Shown here: positions 11,301-21,900 of the stretch, piece by piece | Layout of the letters: each line of letters begins with the position of its first letter | How positions within the stretch are numbered: the first letter of the stretch is position 1 | NCBI GenBank assembly: GCA_019096065.1 | Contig: JAGUCH010000002.1 | Coordinates: 508,501-572,500, forward strand | Direction: 5' to 3' | From: Paracyclopina nana | Lineage: Eukaryota; Arthropoda; Copepoda; Cyclopoida; Cyclopettidae | DNA length: 64,000 bases | The notes under the pieces: model-generated | Database searches by the model: none | The model's input: the letters and a program-made list of their open reading frames with translations, nothing else | Told to the model about the DNA's origin: nothing | Made by a program: the position numbers and the translations under genes

Positions 11301-11734
11301 TGGGTGGTGATGGGTGGTGATTGGGAAAAAAAGACCAAATCCAAAATCATATTTGGGTGGTGATGGGTGGTGATCAGAAAAAAAGACCAAATCCAAAATC
11401 AGTTTGGGTGGTGATGGGTGGTGATTGGGAAAAAAGAGGCAAAACGAAATTCAAATTTGGGTGGTGATCAGAAAAAAAAGACCAAATCCAAAATCATTTT
11501 GGGTGGTGATGGGTGGTGATTGGGAAAAAAGAGGCAAAATGAAATTCAAATTTGGGTGGTGATGGGTGGTGATTGGGAAAAAAGAGGCAAAACGAAATTC
11601 ATATTTGGGTGGTGATGGGTGGTGATCAGAAAAAAAGACCAAATCCAAAATCAGTTTGGGTGGTGATGGGTGGTGATCAGAAAAAAAGACCAAATCCAAA
11701 ATCATTTTGGGTGGTGATGGGTGGTGGTTGGGAA
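8334..11734 (-). repeat. Satellite A, right array (G/A-rich strand on +)
   Basis: About 58 units of the same family as 1-1124 lie in the opposite orientation, so the plus strand reads GGGTGGTGATGGGTGGTGAT plus an A-rich tail. Multi-unit blocks recur: an identical 62-codon frame occurs at 8549, 8800, 9924 and 10175 (steps of 251 and 1,375 bp), and a 67-codon frame at 9025 and 9692. The array therefore has higher-order, block-duplicated structure. The short open frames are by-products. Confidence 0.95.
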
Positions 11735-11833
11735 AGAATAATTGTGATTTTATGTGCCCTGCTCAGACTTTTTGTGTTTTTTATTTGATATCTATGTCAA
11801 TTTGAGCATTTTTGTGCGCTGAACATGGGAGTG

Positions 11834-12024
11834 TTACCCATTTACTGACCCATCTTCCAAAGAAGGAAGTCTAAACAATAAAAAAGGTATTTAAGTCAAG
11901 TAAGTGTATTTCGGAATACTTACTCATGAGTTTCAAAAATGTAAGGATCCTCAGGCTTTGCAAAACTCAAATTAGCCCCAATGATGAAAATAATGAGCAA
12001 TTTTATGAAACTTGCCATTTTCAT
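11834..12024 (-). CDS. Putative secreted micro-peptide, two exons
   Basis: Exon 1 (12024-11924; initiator at 12024 or 12018) encodes a strong signal peptide of about 20 residues (MASFIKLLIIFIIGANLSFA) and then KPEDPYIFETH. A GTAAGT donor at 11923, a 53-bp intron with a pyrimidine-rich acceptor ending at 11871, and exon 2 (11870-11834) give a mature peptide of about 23 residues ending ...DGSVNG before TAA. An AATAAA lies downstream on the minus strand (11785-11780), just before satellite A. No family is recognised. A C-terminal Gly could be an amide donor, but there are no dibasic sites. If exon 1 is not spliced the frame stops one codon later anyway. The open frame extends upstream to 12150, so the start is uncertain. 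Confidence 0.45.
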
Positions 12025-12332
12025 CCAGCAAACAAAAATTGCTACAGGACTGTTATCTATAAGCAAACAATTTCTATTAAAAGAGCTTAGATAATACATA
12101 ATCAGATGACACTTAATGCATGCTAAATAATTGTTCAATATTCTCTTCATATTTAATAGTTACTATACTATCTTTTTCCTATTATAGCATGTGCATGATC
12201 TTCTGCCCAATAAACAAAGTTCAAAACAGCAAATTTTAACCACATGGTTGTTCGCAACAAACTGTTATCATAAGTACTACATTTGGTTCTTATGAAAAAC
12301 CCTGCTCATAAACCGGTTTGAGGCATCATTGG

Positions 12333-14548
12333 ATGAGTGAAGCTTACTTGATGGCAATAATGTTGAGTCTTCTGATATTACTGGTGCTTCCATTTAGCAA
12401 TGGAGCCAGAGGTAATAAAAAAAACTATTGATAATACAATGAGTTCACCCACAGCTGTTGCTAGATTTTAGTTGTGGGCAGACATTAGCACACAGAGGAT
12501 CAATCAGAAGAGTGGCAAACCCTCTGGATTCAGAAGCTTCCATACTTGATGTAAGCCATTATACTTATTTTTGAAAGAGGCCAAGAAACATATGTTTTTA
12601 GTGGCCATGGATGGCAAGCATTCAACTTGATGGGAAACATATTTGTGGAGGAACTCTGATCAGTCCAAAGTTTATTTTAACTGCTGCACATTGCTTCATC
12701 GTCAACCCAACAAAATTGGTAGTCAAGCTTGGAACTGCAGCACTGCAAGGATCAGAAGGGACAACCCGCAAAATACTCAAAGGAAGCCCCCATCCTTTAT
12801 ATAAGGAAAATGAAGCCTACTTTGATGTGGCCATTCTGGAAATGGACACCCCAATCACTTTTGGCAACAGAATCCATCCTATATGCTTACCTGAGGCTCC
12901 AAATGCTGATCTTAACTTAAGGGCCAACCAGTTTGTCACCCTTACTGGTTGGGGATCACTGATAAGGAATGGAGAGACAAGTAACACATTGAGGCAAGCG
13001 GAACTAAGTGTCTTTTCACAGCAGTACTGCAACAGAACCCATACTGTCCGTGGAGGCATTGCTAAATTGAGGATCAATAGCGCTTTACCAGATCTTTTTC
13101 AATCAAACTTGATGTGTGCTGGCTACAAGGTAAGTGAATGTGTTGCCAATGATGTAAAAGCACATTTTTTAGTTATTTTTCAGAATGGAGCTCAAGGCGC
13201 TTGTCAAGGTGACTCTGGAGGACCTTTGGTGGTTTTTGATACCCTGCAAGGAGATGGGTTTCATGTGCAGGTTGGCCTTGTGCATGGCCAAGTTGGGGAA
13301 TGTGGTGATGACAACTTTCCTGGAATCTACTCAAGGCTTGAGGACTATGGAGTACTATCATTCATCTACAAAACTGCCTTTGGTCAGGATATTGAGAAGC
13401 CTAAGGAGGAAGAATCTCCAAGTTTCTCACAAAGGGACAATTGTATGTACTTACACTTGAATCCATACTACAAATTTGCAACCTGTGCTGTCTCTAGATG
13501 TTGTGAATTTGGCAACAACCGATTCATACGGAAACTCCATTCAATACAATGGTGAAGTGAATGAAAACAATCAGCCTCATGGCAATGGAACAGGGAACTT
13601 TTTCAAGCTTGACACTCCAGGCACTTATGTAGGTTCTTGGACCAATGGGGACATGGATGGGTACGGTGAAATGGAATGGGTCAATGGAAATTGGTACAAG
13701 GGAGGATGGAAACTGGGTCAGTGGTCAGGAAAAGCTACAACCAAACAGGTATGATATCAATGAAAACAAAATATGTAGCAGTATTGTTTACATAGATACT
13801 TACAAGGATGGACAAATTTACAATTTGGAGCCAGTTGAAAATGTAGTCATCAGTCCCCAATTAACTTACTCTGGCCAAGTCAGCAATGGGGAACCTCATG
13901 GATATGGGAAAGGAGTATACGCAAAGACTAAAGGGGATGATCGAATGTATATTGGCTACTGGAAGTTAGGGAAGGAGAATGGCTATGGAGAGGCAATTTA
14001 CAATGATGGTAGAGTCTACAAAGGCAACTGGAAAGATGGCTATTCAAACTTATTAGGATTTATGACCACATCAGAGGGAATTCAAATACAAGGTATGGCA
14101 AATAGAGGCAAGCTCCTGGACCAAATGCAACAGAACATTTCATAGGCATGTTTGCTAATGGAGGGCCAACATTTGGCAATGCTACCCTACCAAATGGTGA
14201 TACCTATTCTGGCTTCTTTTCTAATAGCCAACCATCTGGTTTTGGTACCTACACAAGCACAAATGGAGATACTTACAATGGTCCCTTTTTAAATGGAAAA
14301 TTTCACACTAGTGGTAATCAAGATAACCATCATCAACTACATACTTTTTAACATACTTTAATTAAGGCTTTTTGGCTACTGGTTCATATTATGTCTTGTC
14401 AACTGGAAGAACTTTTGTTGGGCCCTACAATTCTGGGACAGCTACAGGAATTCACACCTGGACTCACCCTGATGGATCTTCAGGCAAAGCTAGGGCTGAA
14501 AAAACTACAGGTTTAAATTGGGACTTTGTTCCTTGCAATGACTGCTAA
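12333..14548 (+). CDS. Secreted chymotrypsin-fold protease fused to MORN repeats
   Basis: Eight exons join in phase (12333-12411, 12465-12550, 12602-13129, 13184-13442, 13498-13748, 13807-14092, 14146-14313, 14367-14548) to 612 residues. Order: signal peptide, short Cys-containing pro-region, S1 domain (about 46-310), MORN-type repeats with YxG and GYG motifs (about 335-560), Cys-containing tail. The triad is present: His85 (TAAHC), Asp130 (DVAIL), Ser242 (GDSGGP). The usual IVGG is replaced by a VANP-like segment after RR. The S1 pocket residue (chymotrypsin 189) is Gly236 and the usual SWG is VHG, so trypsin-like specificity is unlikely. The fifth intron's acceptor at 13806 was chosen because it alone keeps phase. 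AATAAA follows at about 14566. Two separate genes are possible, but no start, stop or polyA site lies between the parts. Confidence 0.75.
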
Positions 14549-14783
14549 GTTTGTGTCGAATGAATCAATAAACATCTTATATTTTTGACCTGGAAATATT
14601 AGAGCAAAAAGTAAAGCCATGATGTGCAAAAAATACCTATTCAGCTGCACTTTATGTTAATGCTACTTTTTCCTGTAGATTAACCTTTCAGAAACATTCT
14701 GAAAGGGCACAAAAAGCCAGTATCAGGAAAGGCTGAGATGTATCTAGTTTAAAGACCTTAAAGGCTGCTGGTCATTTCACATC

Positions 14784-16100
14784 ATGGCTTTGATGAGAAA
14801 AGTGGCTTCTGCTAGTCCAATTTTATTACTAGCTAGCCTCATGATATATCAAACTTGCCTACTCTTGATCAACTACAACGAAGGACTTACATTCATGGCA
14901 AACTCATTTGTCTCCCAAACAGACACCCAATTCCCAGAAATCACCTACTGTCCAAAATCAATACAGAAAGTAGGTCCATTTGAGTACATTTTAGACTGAA
15001 ACATACCAAAGCTATATTTTTTAGAGCATGCCTGCTTTTCGCAGAGCCTTCAATATCAGCAGTGCAAACTGGAAGAGTCAAATCAGCTCCAAGGAAATGT
15101 TTGAGAGAGCCACAGTGTCAAATGTGACTGAATTGATGAATGGATTCTATGTGAGGTTCTTTGAAGAAAATCCCAACACATCTTCATTTGCTTGGACCTA
15201 TGATAAAGCTGAATTCCCCAAAGTGAATTCATATTTCATGAAGAGGAGTCACCCCATCTATGGCCAATGTGTTACATTCAAAAGAACAGAATTTGTCCTC
15301 CGATTTGGCTTGTACTACTCCATCTTGAAGCCGTAAGTTCTTCCAAGTGAAAAGTAATAATTTGAAAAAAAATATTGTCTAAGTTACTTGCAGGAAACTC
15401 AATGAGAAGTTCAATATTGTCAACTTCATACATAAAAGTAGCAACTTTTGGCATGCAACCTTCTTCAGGCCAGGAATAACTACCAACTTTGGAGAAGTAT
15501 CGCAAGTCCAAGTCATTAACTTTATACTCTATGACTAATTCAGCAGTTTAAAAGTATGCATTTTAGGTCAACTATGAAGAAGTCCATCAGATGGCAACAG
15601 ATAGGTTTTCTTGCACAAATGTTGGAAGAGATGAATGTTTTGAAAGCCAGGTACAAGCCAGAATCTTAAAAGGGCCTGGATGCCTACCACCATGGTTTGA
15701 TTTGAGTGATATGCCCTATTGTAATGGAACAAGGGACATTCTGGAGGCAGATGCAATTTTACAGACAGCAATAGCAAATTTTGAAAGAATCTGCCTACCC
15801 TCTTGTGACTACTTGGTAGTCACATCTGGCTCAAGGACCCATGAAAAGCGAGGGAATTCTGAAATGCGAGCATATTTGTACTTCCCTTTCAAAGTTGAGT
15901 ACAGGTAAAGCTATAACTAATAGATAAACTCTTTTGAAGATTGAAGACTTGAAATCTTTTAAAGGGTGGAAACTCTCTTGATGGATTTGCTAAAACTAGT
16001 AGCTGAGATTGGTGGATATGCTGGCATTCTATTGGGAATCTCATGCATTCACCTAACATCATTGGTAAACTATATCATTGATTGGATGATAAGAAAATAA
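14784..16100 (+). CDS. DEG/ENaC (pickpocket-like) channel subunit 1
   Basis: Five exons (14784-14969, 15025-15332, 15394-15511, 15567-15904, 15965-16100) give 361 residues in phase. Members of this family are trimeric amiloride-sensitive sodium channels with two membrane segments and a large Cys-rich ectodomain. Visible here are TM1 (ILLLASLMIYQTCLLLI), the following FVSQTDTQFPEITYCP stretch typical of the family, a Cys-rich region (GPGCLPPWFD, CLPSCDY) and TM2 in the last exon with the G-x-S filter (GGYAGILLGIS). It is shorter than most relatives (about 450-550). The donor after exon 3 (GTCATT) is weak. AATAAA at 16119. The next gene is a tandem paralogue with the same exon pattern. Ligand or stimulus is unknown. 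Confidence 0.85.
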
Positions 16101-16713
16101 TGTGGAACAATGTATCAAAATAAATGGTTGACATTTTGCAGTCAGAAGTATTTTGTCAAAAATTAATGCCTAGGTTCTCAATTCAACAAAAGTATTGTAA
16201 AACAAAAATCATTGCGGAAAAAAATAGGCTGAGTAGGTTTCATAGGTAATTGATGAAAATACATAGTGAGAAGAATATAGTATGGATTGAGAGTCAACTG
16301 GTTATAAGGCACTGTGGGGTGACATCGTTGCTCAATAGGTATCAGAAAAATGCTAGCACTCATCAAAAATGAATAACAATGAACTTTTCATTTAACTAAA
16401 TGTCATGATTGATAAGGACACAGCACATTGATGCTTCTTAATCTAATAGTACTTTTTGCGACAATCAAGGGTCCTACCTGAAAGACAGGTTTTTGAAAGA
16501 AAATAACAGGTTGTAGTCTTATTCCTTTAAACTCAAAAAAAAAAAAAAAAAAATTCAAACCACTGCTCCAAAAGCAAGGCAAATAAACAGCTACTCAGCA
16601 AAAGTTCAAATGTCAAGAAAGGAGTTATCCTAAATGTTACTCTAATTGCTTATTAATATTCATGATGCCTTTAAGCCTTTAGCCCTCAATGCAATTACCA
16701 CTCATTTCCAATC
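16101..16713. other. Intergenic spacer between tandem channel genes
   Basis: It holds the polyA signal of the upstream gene (16119-16124) and a run of about 19 A near 16535-16553. No further gene or repeat is seen. The promoter of the second channel gene presumably lies here. Confidence 0.4.
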
Positions 16714-17038
16714 ATGCTCTCCATAAGGGCTGTTGTCATGAATGTGCCATTAGTGGCTCTGTGTGGCCTCTTGCTTTACCAATTCTATTTGCTCTTCTTG
16801 AGCTTTGCTGAAGGCAAACCATTTATGGTTGACTCATTTGTATCCCAAACTGACACCCAAATCCCAGTCATCACTTACTGCATCAAAATGCCATACCAAG
16901 TAATTTAGGTCTACTTCTCAAGCATTCATATTTCAATCTTTATCCTCAGATCATTCCTGCCTTTCGAGAAGGCCACAATGTCAGCACAAATGGGAGATGG
17001 AAGCTTGACATTAAGTCCAAAGAAATGTTTGAGGCTGC
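16714..17038 (+). CDS. DEG/ENaC channel subunit 2, 5' part (split by BEL element)
   Basis: Exon 1 (16714-16899) encodes the N-terminus and TM1 (VALCGLLLYQFYLLFLSF), then FVSQTDTQIPVITYC, closely parallel to the upstream paralogue. Exon 2 starts at 16950 and is cut at 17038, after ...KEMFEAA, by the retrotransposon. The GCTGC at 17034-17038 is the target-site duplication. The reading frame resumes at 27028. With one GCTGC copy the two halves of exon 2 join in frame and align without a gap to exon 2 of the paralogue. As assembled, the gene cannot make a normal protein unless the roughly 10-kb insertion is absent from the other allele. Confidence 0.85.
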
Positions 17039-17293
17039 TGAAAGGAAGAGGCCTGAAGCTACTAAGTCTTCAGGTAATCGTCCTTAACTTGCGGATATAG
17101 CCGAAGTCCCGGCAAAGAGAATCTTCGTACAAAAGTGTCGAAATAAACGAACAACTTGTTGATGTGGAATAACAAAACGAACTGATGTATTTTCGCGGTC
17201 TACAGCTGAAACAGCGAAACTGACATAAAACTGAGATCATCTTCGAGTACTGGGCTTCGAGGTTGAGTGAAAGACGAGTCGATTTTTCCTTCA
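17039..17293 (-). repeat. BEL/Pao LTR (3' LTR of the element)
   Basis: This 255-bp copy begins TGAAAGGAAGAGG and ends TTTTTCCTTCA on the plus strand. It matches 26768-27022 base for base as far as I can see. It lies downstream of the third ORF. Confidence 0.95.
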
Positions 17294-17321
17294 TTCCCCG
17301 CATTCAGCGAAGTCAGCTGAA

Positions 17322-18539
17322 TCAATCCAAAAGATCGAAATTCGGCTTTTCTTCTTCTTCCGCCATGTCTTCGTCGCCAGACTCGTGAATCAGGAGTTCT
17401 TCGTTATCGTGTTTCTCCTCGGGTAGTTCGGCTTTGGGGGCAAACAGTTGATCGACTGATGGGAGAGGCATCGCGGCAATCTCGGCTTTCAGCTGATCAA
17501 TTTTCGCTTGACGAGCAGACAAGGCCTTAGGTGGGCCTGGAGGCGGCGTTGACGGTCTTTTTGGCATCGGGGGTGGAACAGGAATGACCGTTCCAGACTC
17601 GGTAGACGTCACTGAGGTAGCCGGCGTGGTTGTCCCTGATGTCATTGGGCTTTCGTCAGTGAACTCGGCTGCAGACGTCGATGATGAGGAGGACGAGTGG
17701 GCTGTCAAATCGATAAGATCTGGTGCTTGCGAAGGCCTTGACTGGCCTCGAAGGTAGCCCACGAAGTCTGCTTCGCCCTTTCGAAGCTGATAGCGTTGAT
17801 GATCCTCTAGTTGATGCTTCGGATCCAAGTCAAACAAGTCCTGGACGTTAACGTCAGGGTGCTTCTTAAGTAGATGCGCCAAGCCAGTCACTGGAATAAT
17901 GACTGCCTGCGCTCCGGAATGGGTTGATGCCAATCCAATGGGGTCAGTCCTCGGGTCTCGAAATGAAAACGAAATAGCGTGATTTCGAGGCAAGCTCTCT
18001 GCTCCCCTCAGCTTCGACGGACCTGACTGTCTCGTGGAACTTGATGAGCCTGACTTTTCAGCGATCATCCGCTCTAACGCGTCCCGTTCCTTTTTTAGAA
18101 AAGCATGACCTTTTAAAGCTACCTCTCTATCGTCTTCCGTTTGCCGTTCGCGCCTGAGTTTGAAGAGGTCACCTGCGAAGCCCATGGCCTGAGCTTCATT
18201 GACATACGCGTTATACAAGTCTGGGTATAGCTTCAGCGCATCCTCGAACCGTGTTTTTGCTATATAGACTAGTCTGGCCTCGTCCAGTCTGTTCCAGGGC
18301 AATCGGTGCTTGAGCTGATCAAGCGTCAGCTTGGTGAAGTGACCCGCTAATTCAGGTGTAGGCAGTACTCGGTTTTTCGGGTCAAAAAATGCGGAAGCTA
18401 CGTCCATGCCTTTCGTTTTCAAGTCCTTTACGTATAACGGGGGCTTGTTAAATGGATACCGCTTTTCCTCGGGAACTGGGCCTCGTTTCTGGTAGCTCTG
18501 GCGGTGCTTTCCATAGTTGCTGCTGCTTCGGTGGGCCAT
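17322..18539 (-). CDS. BEL/Pao third ORF, unknown protein of 405 residues
   Basis: It sits between pol and the 3' LTR, where some retroelements carry an env gene. No signal peptide or membrane segment is seen, so it is not an obvious envelope. The N-terminal half is charged and predicted helical (HRLPWNRLDEARLVYIAKTR, a KALER-like stretch near residue 160). The C-terminal half is rich in Ser, Thr and Pro and ends in an acidic tail (SGDEDMAEEEE). No family is recognised. Its length without a stop in an apparently fresh element argues that it is under selection. It is separated from pol by about 390 bp, so it may need a spliced mRNA. Confidence 0.7.
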   Translation of the reverse strand: MAHRSSSNYGKHRQSYQKRGPVPEEKRYPFNKPPLYVKDLKTKGMDVASAFFDPKNRVLPTPELAGHFTKLTLDQLKHRLPWNRLDEARLVYIAKTRFEDALKLYPDLYNAYVNEAQAMGFAGDLFKLRRERQTEDDREVALKGHAFLKKERDALERMIAEKSGSSSSTRQSGPSKLRGAESLPRNHAISFSFRDPRTDPIGLASTHSGAQAVIIPVTGLAHLLKKHPDVNVQDLFDLDPKHQLEDHQRYQLRKGEADFVGYLRGQSRPSQAPDLIDLTAHSSSSSSTSAAEFTDESPMTSGTTTPATSVTSTESGTVIPVPPPMPKRPSTPPPGPPKALSARQAKIDQLKAEIAAMPLPSVDQLFAPKAELPEEKHDNEELLIHESGDEDMAEEEEKPNFDLLD

Positions 18540-18931
18540 TGTTGCTCGATAACGTCTCGAATTGGACTGATGGGGACCGTCTCCAGGACTCGCTTTATAT
18601 AGTGGAAGAGCTGAGTTTCATGACCTTGGAGCTCGCCCTGTACTGAGATCGCTGCTACGTTACGTGTCAATCTAACCGGGTGTTTCTTATGTAGCGAAAT
18701 TGGTCTTCACGCTATGTGACGTTTGCTCAACTCGCACCCTGTTTGTTTACGGCTTTTTGCCGCGCGATTCACGGTTCGAATCCTTCCCCGCCTCGTGAAG
18801 AATTCACGAGTGACGTCATCAGTCCTTGACGAATCGTGGACGCGGTTACATCTCATCGAGACTTTGTTTACTTTTTCAGCTTCTAGCACGCTTCGCCCTT
18901 ATAAAAAGCTGAAACTTCGTACTTTTTAACC

Positions 18932-21900
18932 TTAATAAAGTACATTCAGAGGAATTATTTGACGTATTGAATACGTCTCTACTCGAGGTGGCTTAATTTT
19001 CATTCCAGGCATTTTTGACTGGTTCCTGGCAATTAGCATTGCGCATTTCCTAGCCAAGCCGTCTTCATCCCGAAGAACTTTGTGAATTCTACCCCACTTC
19101 CATGAGCTCCTGGGGACTAGCTCGTTTGATTCCATTAGAATGCAGATTTCCCCGCATTTTGGATCATCACGAAAAGCAGTCCATTTTGGGTAAGCTTTTA
19201 ATTCGTTTATTATACTTGACGTCCAATTTTTCCAGAAATCGTCGATGACGTCACGTATGTTCAAGTACAGGTTCGCGAACTTGTTTTCGTTCAGCGGCCT
19301 TAATTGGCTCGAGTCAAAATCGATCCCGCACTTCAAGAGGTCATTGATACAAAGAAGGCCTTCCACTTCGTCTGTCTGTATATACTCGATTGGCCTTCCG
19401 TTTATTAGGTCTGATATCATCGCTATTGACGTCATTAGTCCATCTAACGTGAATTCGTATGATTTCAGGTCTGGCAGTCTCATTTTGGCCAAATGGACCA
19501 TTTTTTCTGCCAATCCATTGTTTTGAGGACTGTAAACTGGCGAGTAGTCCCAATGCTCGATTGCCATTGTTTCTGCTAAGCTTTGTCTGTCTGGGACGAG
19601 CAACTTCTCTGCGGCGCAAAACTGGGGCGCATTGTCAGATCTGACAGTTTTTGGAATTCTGTATCTACTTGCAAAGCGCTGTAGAGCTGTCAGAATATGC
19701 TCTGTGGCCATACTTTCGGCCATTTCGATGTGGACAGCGTGAGTTTGCTGGCACACTATGATGAGTAAATAATACTTGTATATTGGACGCCCAATTTGTA
19801 CTTTTGCAGGTCCAGCGAAGTCAATTGAGACTGTCTCGAAGAGTTTAAGTGTCTCCAGATGCCTGTCAGGCAAAGGCGCCATGTGTTGACTCTGATAGGG
19901 CTTTCCTTTAGTCAAATTGCACTTGACACAATGTCTTACTATCCTTTTGGTCAAGTCTCGTAGTCCTTTGACATGGAAGAACTTTAAAAATTCGTTCATG
20001 GTGTCTCTAACTGAAGCATGATTCACTTCATGAATATTTAGGACGATTAGGTACGTCAGATGATGCTTTTTTGGCAGCATAATCGGTCTTTTTTGATATA
20101 CAGAGATCGCTTGCATGCCCTCAAGCCTGGATTCCCCGCGTATGATGCCATTGGCATCTACTTGGGCATTGAAAGCTCGAAATTCTTCCTTCAGGTGAGA
20201 ATTCACGTCTGAAAAAACTTCCGCTTGAGCTTCTTTAATGACAAAAGTCAGTGCATGTTTCATATCTCGCACTTTTGACCTCTTTTGCTTTAGCTGAAAG
20301 ACTGGTAGGACGTTTTTTCTATCAGCTAAATCGTGCTTTTCAATGCATTTTTCGGCTAGCTTGTCTCGTATGCCCATCAGGCGCCAGACATGCTTTAGCA
20401 GTCTCATCAAGTCATTGTATTTGAAAGCCAAGTACTCATTGCTAAGCAGCACTTTGTTATTCAGTTTTGAGACGTATGTTAACGTGTCAGGTCTCTTTTC
20501 AGGCCAGTCTGTGTTCAACTTAAACAAGCCTCTTATTTTATCGAATGACATCGAAGGATAGAAGTTTTTCAGCTTTAAGTGGCTGAACAAACAGATTTTC
20601 GCTATGGAATTTCGGATTTCCTCCGCGTCTTCCTCAGGCATGACTTCAAACTCGTCTCCGGAATCGATTTTGTAATCTGGGCTTTCTAAATCGGGTCCTT
20701 TGAACCACAGCTTCGATTCAGCTACGAATTCGTCAAAGTTAAGGCCTCGAGTGCCTTTGTCACTTGGGTTTTTGTCTGTAGCTATGTAATGCCATTCATT
20801 GGCCTTTGTAGCTTCTCTGACCACTGAAACTCTGGTAGCTACGAATGGAACTAGTCTTCGCTGGGTTCTTTTAATCCACCACAGCGCGCATTTTGAGTCC
20901 AGGTAATAATGAATGTCCTCTGGAGCTATTATATGGTCTACTTCTTTTAGGTTCAGATCAGTCTGAGGCACTATTTGAGCTGCGCAGACAGCACCCATCA
21001 ATTCAGCTTGTGGAATTGTCCTTCCGGAAGCCGAAATGAGTCTCTTTTTCGCTACAAGCAGGTGAGCACTAATTCTCGGCTGACCCATGTCTTCATATAT
21101 ATTGCGAATGTAAACTGCTACGCAGTAAGCTTTCTTTGAAGCATCGCAAAAAGCATGCAGCTCTCTCTTTTTGAAGTTCACAGTAGATATATAACGAGGT
21201 AAAACTATCTCATTGATCCTGGTCCCCTCGTTTACGAACTGCTGAAAAGCTTTTAAAATTGGACCGATCCTTTCGTCTTTATCAATGTAGTCTATTAACT
21301 TGTCATCCCATCCAAGTTTTAGCGTGTTATTCAAGCCCCAGACTTCCTGGGCAATAAGACGTCCTTTCAATGTAAATGGGGCAAGTAAGTCATGTGGATC
21401 ATATATTTGGGCTACTATGGACACTATGTAGCGTCTCGTCACAATTTTTAGATCCTCATCGTTAAGTCCATTTTTTAGGGGGTTGAAGGTTATTTCATCC
21501 GTGCTCGACTGCCACTTGATGCCAAGTGCTTTCACATCCGGATTGTTCGAGCTCAACTCGAAAGCAGGATGCCAATCTTTATTGTCAATTTTGGTCATGA
21601 AGTCTCTGTCTGAACTGACCCACTTTTTGAACACCATTTTTGCTTTGGCATGCACGTTTTTCACATCATCATATACTGCCAGAGCTTCCTCTGTGGTATT
21701 GCAGCTGAATATGATATCGTCCATGTACAGGCACGAATTGAACACGTACTCAGTTAGTGGATGCAATTTTCCCTCTTTGGCGATCTCTTTCATAGTATAT
21801 AGTGCAGCATAAGGTGAAGCCACGTTGCCAAAGACCCATGAGTCAAATTCGTACGCTTGTCCTCTATGTATGAGTCTATGATACCTTTTGTCTTCAGGCA

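Noticed and set aside
8549..11788. Repeated 60-90-codon frames in satellite A
   Set aside because: They are exact by-products of the tandem unit and recur with the block duplications.
13645..14145. Separate MORN gene starting at an internal Met at 13645
   Set aside because: The frame at that Met reads out of phase with the MORN repeats; correct splicing from the protease exons gives a continuous repeat domain.
17322..18539. BEL third ORF as an envelope gene
   Set aside because: No signal peptide, membrane segment or fusion-type region is visible.
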